Shown: positions 57,319 to 64,000 of the stretch, piece by piece
How positions within the stretch are numbered: the first letter of the stretch is position 1
How the letters are laid out: each line of letters starts with the position of its first letter
From: Shimia_B sp038528385
Lineage (GTDB): Bacteria > Pseudomonadota > Alphaproteobacteria > Rhodobacterales > Rhodobacteraceae
Assembly: GCA_038528385.1 (NCBI GenBank)
Contig: JBCBET010000001.1
Location: 496,001-560,000 of the forward strand
Direction of reading: 5' to 3'
Length of the DNA stretch: 64,000 nt
The notes under the pieces: model-generated
The model's input: only the letters and a program-made list of their open reading frames with translations
Database searches by the model: none
Told to the model about the DNA's origin: nothing
Translations under genes and position numbers: made by a program

Positions 57319-58083
57319 CTAGCCCTTGATCTTGTGGATGCCCATGGCCTCCGCCGCGGCGCCCGCGCGCATCCAGCTGTGCTCGGAGGCGACAAAGAAC
57401 ATGGTGAGCCCGTGGCGGGCGAGGCTTTCGGCCTGCACGGCGTTGCCGACGAAGGTCATGTAGGCCGTGCCGTGGGCCCTCGCCGCCGCGCCGCAGCGCG
57501 CGTAGGCCGCCGCCAGCTCTTCGGAGGTCTGGTCCTCCTTGCCGTATCCCACAGAGAGGTCCGCGGGCCCCAGAAAGAGCCCGTCGATGCCCGGCGTCGC
57601 GGCTATGGCCTCCACGGCCTCCACGCCCGCGGGCTCCTCGATCTGCGCGATGAGCACCGTCTCGGCGCTCTGCTCGAGGATGTCGGGCATCTTGCGGGTG
57701 GCAAAGCCCGCCCAGCGCGTGGAGCCCGCATAGCCGCGCCCGCCGAGCCCGAAATGCCCGGCCCGGGCCAGCGCCGCCGCCTTCTCCGCGCTGTCCACAT
57801 GGGGGGCCACGATGCCCACCGCGCCCGCGTCGAGCGCATGGAGGATGTCGGGCGCGGTATTGGCGCCGGGCCGCACGAGGATCGGGAAATCGAGCGCCCG
57901 CCCGATGGCCAGGCATGCATCCATGCGCGCGCGGTCGAAGGGCGCATGCTCGGCATCGAGACACAGGAAATCGAGGCCCGAGCCCGCCAGCACCTCCACG
58001 AGCTCGTAGGCCGGCGTCTTGAGGAAGGTGCCCGCGAGCATCTCCCCCGCCAGCATCCGCGCCTTGAAATCCTTGATGCCCAT
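57319..58083 (-). CDS. HpcH/HpaI aldolase family protein
   Basis: 254 residues, TIM-barrel class II pyruvate aldolase of the 4-hydroxy-2-oxoheptanedioate aldolase type. Visible: LAGTFLKTPAYELVEVLAGSGLDFLCLDAEHAPFD, the catalytic Arg in PILVRPGANT, GAVGIVAPHVDS, metal ligands in QIEEPAGVEAVE and the GIDGLFLGPADLSVGYG segment. The genuine substrate may be another 2-oxo acid. It converges with the hydrolase gene and is divergent from the exonuclease gene. Confidence 0.88.
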   Translation of the reverse strand: MGIKDFKARMLAGEMLAGTFLKTPAYELVEVLAGSGLDFLCLDAEHAPFDRARMDACLAIGRALDFPILVRPGANTAPDILHALDAGAVGIVAPHVDSAEKAAALARAGHFGLGGRGYAGSTRWAGFATRKMPDILEQSAETVLIAQIEEPAGVEAVEAIAATPGIDGLFLGPADLSVGYGKEDQTSEELAAAYARCGAAARAHGTAYMTFVGNAVQAESLARHGLTMFFVASEHSWMRAGAAAEAMGIHKIKG

Positions 58084-58163
58084 TCTGCCCTCCCTCGGTC
58101 GCGGGCGAGAGCATCACGGCCCGCGCTGCTTGGCAAGCGGCCATCGCCTGCTACCCTACGGCC

Positions 58164-59180
58164 ATGGTCTTGAGCTTCACGGATCGCGGCATCTACTGCG
58201 CGGCGGGCGATTTCTACATCGATCCCTGGCGTCCGGTGGATCGCGCGCTCATCACCCATGGCCACGCCGACCACGCGCGCTGGGGCATGGGCCGCTATCT
58301 GAGCACCGAGGGCGCGGCCCCCGTCATCCGCTACCGCCTGGGCGACATCGCGCTCGACACCGTGGCCTATGGCGAGGTGCGCCGCATGGGCGATGCGGAG
58401 GTGAGCTTCTTCCCTGCCGGCCACGTGCCGGGCTCCGCCCAGATCCGCGTGGAGGTGGCGGGCGAGGTCTGGGTGGCCTCGGGCGATTACAAGGTCGTTG
58501 ATGACGGCCTCTCGGAGCCCTTCGAGCCCGTGCGCTGCCACGCCTTCATCACCGAATGCACCTTCGGCCTGCCCGTCTTCAACTGGACGCCGGAGGCGGA
58601 GGTGCGCGCGGCGCTCAACACCTGGTGGCGGAGAAACGCAGACGAGGGCCGCCCGTCCATCATCGGGGCTTACAGCCTGGGCAAGGCGCAGCGCATCCTC
58701 GCGGCCCTCGATCCCGGCATCGGGCCGATCCTCACCCACGGCGCGGTGGAGAACACGAACGAGGTGCTCCGCGGCCAGGGCTACGCGCTCCCCGACACGC
58801 TGCGCGTCACGCCGGATGTGAAGGCGAAGGATCACCCCGGCGCGCTCATCGTGGCCCCGCCTTCGGCGCTGGGCTCCTCCTGGTCGCGGCGCTTCACGGG
58901 CGCCTCCACTGCCTTCGCCTCGGGCTGGATGGCGCTGCGCGGCGTGCGGCGGCGGCGCGCGGCGGATCGGGGCTTCGTCATGTCCGATCACGCCGACTGG
59001 GCCGGGCTCAACACGGCCATCGGCGAGACGGGCGCGGAGCGGATCTTCGTCACCCACGGCTACACCTCCGTCTTCCGCCAGTGGCTGGACGCGCAGGGCT
59101 ACGACGCCGCCATCGTGGAGACCGATTACGAGGGCGACAGCCTCGACGCCTCCGACGACAGCGCCACCGAGGCCGCATGA
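58164..59180 (+). CDS. Ligase-associated DNA exonuclease (metallo-beta-lactamase/beta-CASP-like)
   Basis: 338 residues. The metal-binding motif ITHGHADHARWGMG (HxHxDH) is at about 30-43, then SFFPAGHVPGSAQIRV, ASGDYKVVDDGLS, and C-terminal FVMSDHADWAGLNTAIG and FVTHGYTSVFRQWL. Members are co-encoded with ATP-dependent DNA ligases and a helicase in a repair cluster. Here the ligase is two genes on, with an unrelated hydrolase in between. The stop overlaps the hydrolase start (ATGA). Confidence 0.88.
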   Translation: MVLSFTDRGIYCAAGDFYIDPWRPVDRALITHGHADHARWGMGRYLSTEGAAPVIRYRLGDIALDTVAYGEVRRMGDAEVSFFPAGHVPGSAQIRVEVAGEVWVASGDYKVVDDGLSEPFEPVRCHAFITECTFGLPVFNWTPEAEVRAALNTWWRRNADEGRPSIIGAYSLGKAQRILAALDPGIGPILTHGAVENTNEVLRGQGYALPDTLRVTPDVKAKDHPGALIVAPPSALGSSWSRRFTGASTAFASGWMALRGVRRRRAADRGFVMSDHADWAGLNTAIGETGAERIFVTHGYTSVFRQWLDAQGYDAAIVETDYEGDSLDASDDSATEAA

Positions 59181-60094
59181 CCGCCACCTTCCCCTGGGAC
59201 GGCCAGACGCGGCACTGGCGCGACCGCGCCCTCGCCTGGGGCGCGAAAACCATGGTCCGGCCCATGCTGAGGCGAGAGGCGAGCTGGGCGAGCCACCGCC
59301 GCGGGTTCCGGACCGCCGCGGCGCTGCGCCTGCCCGCCCGGGCGCGCGGCGTCACGTGGCGCCCGCTGGCGCTCGGCCCCGGCGGCGCGCTGGAGGTGCG
59401 CCCCGAGGCGCCGGAGCGGCGGCTCCTCTACATCCACGGCGGCGGCTTCGTGCTCGGCACGCCGCGCACGCATCTCGTGCTCCTGACCCACCTCGCGCGG
59501 GCCGCCAATGCCGCGATCCTCGCGCCCGCCTACCGCCTCGCGCCGGAGCATCCCTTCCCCGCCGCGCCCGAGGACGTGGAGGCCGCCGCCGATGCCGCCC
59601 TCGGCTGGCGGAGCGACCTCGGCCCGCTCTTCCTCGGCGGGGACAGCGCGGGCGGCTGCCTCGCGCTCGTGGCGCTCCTGCACCTCCTCCGCCGCGGCGC
59701 AGGCCCCCTCGGCGGCACGGTGCTCTTCAGCCCCGCCACCATCGTCGACCCCGCCCGCCCGGTGCCGGAGGCCGACGACCTCCTCTTCCCGGAAATCCTC
59801 CTCCACCGCATCGGCGCGGCCTATGCCGGCGCGGCCGACCCGAGCGACCCGCGCCTCGCCCCCGTCCACGGCGACTATACCGGCGCGCCGCCCACGCTCA
59901 TCCACTGCGTGGCGGGCGAGTTCCTGGAGGAGGACAGCGACACGCTCGCCGCCCGCCTCCACGCCCAAGGCGTCCCCGTGACGCTCGAAAAGGTGCGCGC
60001 CATGCCCCATGCCTGGCACTTCATGGCGGGCTCCTCGCCCCTTGCCGACGACGCCGTGGCCCGCGCGGGCACCTTCATCGGGGCGCTGGCATGA
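59177..60094 (+). CDS. Alpha/beta hydrolase of the HSL/esterase type
   Basis: 305 residues from ATG 59177. The HSL-family oxyanion motif YIHGGGFVLGTPRTH, the nucleophile elbow FLGGDSAGGCLAL and the C-terminal histidine in RAMPHAWHFMAG are visible. It is translationally coupled at both ends (4-nt overlaps with the exonuclease and the ligase). Insertion of an esterase-like gene between these two repair genes is odd. Residue composition and codon use resemble its neighbours. Confidence 0.88.
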   Translation: MTATFPWDGQTRHWRDRALAWGAKTMVRPMLRREASWASHRRGFRTAAALRLPARARGVTWRPLALGPGGALEVRPEAPERRLLYIHGGGFVLGTPRTHLVLLTHLARAANAAILAPAYRLAPEHPFPAAPEDVEAAADAALGWRSDLGPLFLGGDSAGGCLALVALLHLLRRGAGPLGGTVLFSPATIVDPARPVPEADDLLFPEILLHRIGAAYAGAADPSDPRLAPVHGDYTGAPPTLIHCVAGEFLEEDSDTLAARLHAQGVPVTLEKVRAMPHAWHFMAGSSPLADDAVARAGTFIGALA

Positions 60095-61683
60095 AGGATT
60101 TCGCCGCGCTTTTCACCAAGATCGACCAGACGACAAAGACGCTGCCCAAGGTCGCCGCGCTCAAGGCCTACTTCGAGACCGCGCCGGAGGAGGACCGCCT
60201 CTGGTGCATCGGGCTTTTCTCGGGCCGCCGCCCGAAGCGCACGCTCACCACGCCCTTCCTGCGCGGCTGGGCGGCGGAGCGCGCGGGCATCCCGCTGTGG
60301 CTCTTCGAGGAGGCCTACCCTGTGGTGGGCGACCTCGCCGAAACGATCGCCCTCGTCCTGCCGCCGCCTGCGCGCGCGAGCGACCATTCGCTCAGCCACT
60401 GGATCGGCGTGATCAAGTCCCTGCCCGCGCTGGAGGAGGCCGAGCGCAAGGAGATCGTGCTCGCCGCCTGGGACGAGCTGGACACCACCGAGCGGTTTCT
60501 CTTCAACAAGCTCCTCACCGGCGGCTTCCGCGTGGGGGTGAGCCAGAAACTCATGACGCGCGCGCTGGCGCAGGCCACCGGCCAGGACGAGCCCGTCATC
60601 ACCCACAAACTCATGGGCGCGTGGACGCCCGAGACGACCACCTGGACCCGCCTCATCGAGGAGGAGGACTCGGCCGCCGACCTCTCCCGCCCCTACCCGT
60701 TCTACCTCGCCTACCAGCTCGACGACCCGCCCGAGAGCCTGGGCAGCCCGGATGAGTGGCAAGCGGAGTGGAAGTGGGACGGCATCCGCGGGCAGCTCAT
60801 CGTGCGCGGCGGCGAGCATCACCTCTGGTCCCGCGGCGAAGAGCTCATGACCGACCGCTTCCCCGAACTCGCGCAGGCGCGGGACTTCCTGCCCGAGGGC
60901 ACGGTGATCGACGGAGAGGTGCTCGCCTGGGCGCATGGCGCGCCCCTCCCCTTCGCGCAGCTGCAAAAGCGGATCGGGAGGAAGACGGTGCCGAAGAAGC
61001 TCCTCGCAGAGGCGCCCGTGGTGCTCCATTCCTACGACCTCCTCGAATGGCAGGGCGAGGACCTCCGCGACACGCCGCTCCGCGACCGCCGCGCCCAGCT
61101 TGAGGCGCTGGTGGCGGACATGCCGGAGGGCTCGCCCATCCAGATCTCGCCCTCTGTGTCCTTCGACAGCTGGGAGGCCCTCGCGCGGATCCGCGAAGGC
61201 AGCCGCGACCATCACGCCGAGGGGCTGATGCTCAAACGCCGCGCCTCGCCCTATCTCAGCGGGAGGAAGAAAGGCGATTGGTGGAAATGGAAGGTCGACC
61301 CGCTCGTCATCGACGCGGTCATGATCTACGCGCAGGCGGGCCACGGGCGGCGCGCGAACCTCTTCACCGATTTCACCTTCGCGGTGTGGAAAGGCAACGA
61401 CCTCGTCCCCTTCACGAAGGCCTATAGCGGCCTCACCGACAAGGAATTCCGGGAGATCACCGCCTGGGTGAAGAAGAACACGCTGCAGCGTTTCGGCCCC
61501 GTGCGGCAGGTGACGCCGCACCACGTCTTCGAAATCGCTTTCGAAGGGATCCAGGCCTCCACACGGCACAAATCCGGCGTCGCGCTCCGATTTCCGCGCA
61601 TGAGCCGGTGGCGCAAGGACAAGCCGCTGGCGGAGGCCAACACGTTTGACGATCTGACATCGATGCTCGAGACCTACGGCTGA
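60091..61683 (+). CDS. ATP-dependent DNA ligase (ligase-associated repair cluster type)
   Basis: 530 residues from ATG 60091 (MKDFAALFTKIDQTTKTL). An N-terminal ligase domain of about 200 residues precedes the adenylation core: the nucleophile Lys in AEWKWDGIRGQLI (KxDG), motif III-like LPEGTVIDGEVLAW, motif IV EGLMLKRRASPYLSG and motif V/VI WWKWKVDPLVIDAVMIYAQ, then an OB fold ending in FGPVRQVTPHHVFEIAFEGIQASTRHKSG. It seals nicks in repair with the nearby exonuclease. No Lhr-type helicase is in the window. Confidence 0.92.
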   Translation: MKDFAALFTKIDQTTKTLPKVAALKAYFETAPEEDRLWCIGLFSGRRPKRTLTTPFLRGWAAERAGIPLWLFEEAYPVVGDLAETIALVLPPPARASDHSLSHWIGVIKSLPALEEAERKEIVLAAWDELDTTERFLFNKLLTGGFRVGVSQKLMTRALAQATGQDEPVITHKLMGAWTPETTTWTRLIEEEDSAADLSRPYPFYLAYQLDDPPESLGSPDEWQAEWKWDGIRGQLIVRGGEHHLWSRGEELMTDRFPELAQARDFLPEGTVIDGEVLAWAHGAPLPFAQLQKRIGRKTVPKKLLAEAPVVLHSYDLLEWQGEDLRDTPLRDRRAQLEALVADMPEGSPIQISPSVSFDSWEALARIREGSRDHHAEGLMLKRRASPYLSGRKKGDWWKWKVDPLVIDAVMIYAQAGHGRRANLFTDFTFAVWKGNDLVPFTKAYSGLTDKEFREITAWVKKNTLQRFGPVRQVTPHHVFEIAFEGIQASTRHKSGVALRFPRMSRWRKDKPLAEANTFDDLTSMLETYG

Positions 61684-61727
61684 CGGTGCGCCCCGATCGT
61701 AGAATGCGCCCCCCACGGAGTGATCCC

Positions 61728-62588
61728 ATGCCTCGCGCACAGATGCCCCCTGCTCCCACGGCCCCGCGCCGCCGCGCGCCGGCGGGCGCGGTGGACAGCC
61801 ACCTCCACCTCGTCGGCAGCGACTTCCCCCTCTGGGAGGGCCGCGTGGAGGACCCCGCCGATGACGCCGCCCTCGACGGCTGGCTCGCGCGGTACCGCGC
61901 GCTCATGGCGGCCCTCGGCCTCGAGAAGGCGGTGCTCGTCCATTCCATCCTCTACGGCACAGACAACAGCCTGACGATGGAAGCGGTCCGCCGCCTCGGG
62001 CCCGTGGCGAAGGGCGTGGGCCTCCTCCCCGACGATGCCAGCGCGGGCGACATCGCGGCCTTCGCGGAGGCCCGCATGGTCGCGGTGCGGCTGAACTACG
62101 TCCATGGCGGCGTGCTGAGCTGGGCGGGCGCGAAGGCCATGGCGCCGATGCTTGCCGCCCACGGCCTCCACATCCAGATGCTGCTCCACAGCCACGAACA
62201 CATGGCGGAGATCGCGGGTGACATCCCCGCCCTCGGCCTCCCCCTCGTCATCGACCATCTGGGCTGGCCTGACCTGTCGCGCGGCACCGAGGACGCGGGG
62301 TTTGAGACGCTGCTCCGCCTCCTCGGCGAGGGCCATGTCCACCTCAAGCTCTCGGCGCTCTACCGCCTCTGCCCCGCGCCCTATGACCGCGCGGCCCCGT
62401 TCGTGGAGGCGGCCATCGCCGCCAACCCCGACGCGCTCCTCTGGGGCACGGACTGGCCGCACCTGATGCTTGCGGAGGCCCGGATGCCCGCGGCGGCGGC
62501 CCTGCTGGATGCCTTCGACGCGGTGGCCTCGGACGACGTGCGCCAGCGGGTCCTCGTGACGAACCCGCAGCGCTTGTTCGACCTTTAG
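61728..62588 (+). CDS. Amidohydrolase 2 family protein (TIM-barrel metal hydrolase)
   Basis: 286 residues from ATG 61728 (GGAG 7 nt upstream); upstream in-frame ATG at 61686 rejected. DSHLHLVGSDFPLWEG has the HxH metal site, then HIQMLLHSHEHMAEIA, LPLVIDHLGWPDLSRG (third His) and LLWGTDWPHLM (catalytic Asp). This is the 2-pyrone-4,6-dicarboxylate lactonase-like branch. Substrate unknown. It follows the ligase by 44 nt and is followed by a hairpin repeat. Confidence 0.85.
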   Translation: MPRAQMPPAPTAPRRRAPAGAVDSHLHLVGSDFPLWEGRVEDPADDAALDGWLARYRALMAALGLEKAVLVHSILYGTDNSLTMEAVRRLGPVAKGVGLLPDDASAGDIAAFAEARMVAVRLNYVHGGVLSWAGAKAMAPMLAAHGLHIQMLLHSHEHMAEIAGDIPALGLPLVIDHLGWPDLSRGTEDAGFETLLRLLGEGHVHLKLSALYRLCPAPYDRAAPFVEAAIAANPDALLWGTDWPHLMLAEARMPAAAALLDAFDAVASDDVRQRVLVTNPQRLFDL

Positions 62589-62590
62589 GA

Positions 62591-62712
62591 CCGGGGGCCA
62601 GCCCCCGGACCCCCGAAGTACGGAGGCACAAAGAAGGGCGCGCGCGATTGCCAAGCCTCCGGGCGCGGCCCCGACTTCTTTGTGCCCCGTACTTCCGCCG
62701 GAGGCATTCGGA
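62591..62712. repeat. Hairpin-forming intergenic repeat, copy 2
   Basis: Directly after the amidohydrolase stop. CCGGGGGC-CA-GCCCCCGG (62591-62608), then GACCCCC, then a long inverted repeat: left arm GAAGTACGGAGGCACAAAGAAG is 62615-62636 (pieces GAAGTACGG and GCACAAAGAAG), right arm CTTCTTTGTGC and CCCGTACTTC at 62675-62695, almost perfect; then GCCGGAGGCATTCGG. Same order as copy 1 at 33647-33750. Confidence 0.75.
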
Positions 62713-62774
62713 CCGTGCCGCTTGCCCCCGCCCGGGGAACGGCACACATATGTCGAAACCAGGAAGAGGCCCCC

Positions 62775-64000
62775 ATGTATCACGACGCGAACCCGAGCCA
62801 CGGCACCAAGGATCTGGGCGACCTGCCCGAATGGGATCTGAGCGATCTTTATGCGGGCGAGGACGATCCGGCCTTCGAGGCGGACATGGCATGGCTCGAG
62901 GGCGAATGCGCGGCCTTCGCGGAGGCCTATGAGGGCAAGCTCGTCGAACTCGACGCGGGCGCGATGCTCGAGGCGGTGCAGCGCTACGAGGCGATCGACG
63001 TGGTGGGCGGCAAGCTCATGTCCTTCGCCGGGCTGCGCTACTACCAGCTCACCACCGATGCCGGGCGCACGAAGTTCATGTCCGACGCGCAGGACCGCAT
63101 GACGGTGGCCACGACGCCGCTCGTCTTCTGGTCGCTCGAATTCAACCGGCTGCCCGATGACCACCTCGCGGCGCTCCTTGCTGAGAATGCCGATCTGGCA
63201 CGCTACAAGCCCGTCTTCGACCGCTTGCGCGCGATGAAGCCGCACCAGCTTTCCGACGAGCTCGAGAAATTCCTCCACGATCAGTCCACCGTGGGCGCCT
63301 CGGCCTGGAACAAGCTCTTCGACGAGACGATCGCGGGCCTCGAATTCGACGTGGGCGGCGAGGTGCTGGGGATCGAGGGGACGCTGAACCTCCTGTCCGA
63401 ACAGGACCGGGCGAAGCGCGAGGCGGGCGCGCGGGCGCTCGCGGCGACCTTCCAGGAGCATGTGAAGACCTTCGCGCGGGTGCATAACACGCTCGCCAAG
63501 GAGAAGGAGATCGAGGACCGCTGGCGCAAGATGCCCACGCCGCAGACCGGGCGGCATCTGGCCAACCAGGTGGAGGCCGAGGTGGTGGAGGCGCTGCGCG
63601 ATGCGGTCGTCGCCGCCTATCCGCGCCTCTCGCACCGCTACTACGCGCTTAAGGCGAAGTGGCTCGGCCTCGACACGCTGGAGGTCTGGGACCGCAACGC
63701 GCCGCTGCCCATGGAGGACGAGACCGTCGTGGGCTGGGACACGGCCGAGGAGATGGTGATGTCTGCCTACGCGGCCTTCGACCCGCGCATGGCCGAACTG
63801 GCCGAGCCGTTCTTTTCCAAGGGCTGGATCGACGCGCCGGTGAAGCCCGGCAAGGCGCCCGGCGCCTTCGCGCATCCCACGGTGACGACGGCGCACCCTT
63901 ACGTGATGCTGAACTACCTGGGCAAACAGCGGGACGTGATGACGCTGGCCCATGAGCTCGGCCACGGGGTGCACCAGGTGCTGGCGGCGGGGCAAGGCGA
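62775..64000 (+). CDS. pepF: Oligoendopeptidase F-type M3 metallopeptidase (3' end outside window)
   Basis: Zinc oligopeptidase degrading short peptides in the cytosol. About 408 residues are visible from ATG 62775 with GGAAGAGG upstream; the frame is open at the window edge. The N-terminus DLGDLPEWDLSDLYAGEDDP and the long alpha-helical half are typical of M3B, and the zinc motif is TLAHELGHGVHQVL (HExxH) at about residue 395. The C-terminal third including the third zinc ligand (Glu) is missing here. Confidence 0.92.
   Translation, partial: MYHDANPSHGTKDLGDLPEWDLSDLYAGEDDPAFEADMAWLEGECAAFAEAYEGKLVELDAGAMLEAVQRYEAIDVVGGKLMSFAGLRYYQLTTDAGRTKFMSDAQDRMTVATTPLVFWSLEFNRLPDDHLAALLAENADLARYKPVFDRLRAMKPHQLSDELEKFLHDQSTVGASAWNKLFDETIAGLEFDVGGEVLGIEGTLNLLSEQDRAKREAGARALAATFQEHVKTFARVHNTLAKEKEIEDRWRKMPTPQTGRHLANQVEAEVVEALRDAVVAAYPRLSHRYYALKAKWLGLDTLEVWDRNAPLPMEDETVVGWDTAEEMVMSAYAAFDPRMAELAEPFFSKGWIDAPVKPGKAPGAFAHPTVTTAHPYVMLNYLGKQRDVMTLAHELGHGVHQVLAAGQG

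Overview
The window is GC-rich, densely packed bacterial chromosome. Gene content and order point to an alphaproteobacterium of the Rhodobacterales/roseobacter kind: the dcw order with DUF2484 between murB and murC, the hisB-hisH / hisA-hisF-hisE set with a DUF2147 gene between them, a biotin-dependent pyruvate carboxylase, CarD next to FdxA, and sRNA-like loci resembling UpsM and CcsR of Rhodobacter sphaeroides. I see no transposase, prophage, CRISPR array or rRNA. The assignment comes from recognising families, not from a database search.

Layout. 1-21,100 (minus strand): a nearly complete division and cell-wall cluster, read right to left as mraZ, rsmH, ftsL, ftsI, murE, murF, mraY, a small secreted protein, murD, [an opposite-strand flavoprotein], ftsW, murG, murC, DUF2484, murB, ddl, ftsQ, ftsA, ftsZ (cut by the window edge). 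Most junctions overlap or are nearly abutting. The cluster has a long 5' leader with a terminator-like hairpin and helically phased TGGGA motifs. 21,382-25,630: mrp, a DUF1127 gene followed by hairpins with CU-rich loops (CcsR/Cuckoo-like), and uvrD. 25,719-30,790: lldD, pyc and a VOC protein, a lactate-to-pyruvate-to-oxaloacetate module. 30,867-32,258: tRNA-Gly, a 22-nt tandem repeat and a PfkB kinase. 32,423-36,211: histidine biosynthesis.

36,361-42,807: a YHS-domain protein, a zinc-ribbon protein, an RlmB-type methyltransferase, tRNA-Tyr followed by a duplicated 3' half, then a small group with a membrane-anchored sulfotransferase, a tiny membrane protein, an arylsulfotransferase-like protein and a GT-A-like protein, and a VOC protein. 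43,009-51,962: a large Pro/Ala-rich membrane protein with PilM/GspL-like and PilP/GspC-like ends, hpd divergent from an Lrp-type regulator coupled to a Kef-type antiporter, divergent cobT and cobS, then carD and fdxA. 51,995-64,000: an S4 protein, a SUV3-like helicase with a Pro/Ala-rich tail, a TPR protein, an SCP2 protein, hydrolases, an HpcH/HpaI aldolase, a ligase-associated exonuclease and ATP-dependent DNA ligase pair, an amidohydrolase, and an M3 oligopeptidase cut by the window edge.

The most interesting material is mainly non-coding: the DUF1127/CU-loop RNA locus, the UpsM-like leader with phased MraZ-type boxes, the tRNA-Tyr 3' duplication, the 22-nt repeat after tRNA-Gly, and a perfect 24-bp palindrome inside pyc.
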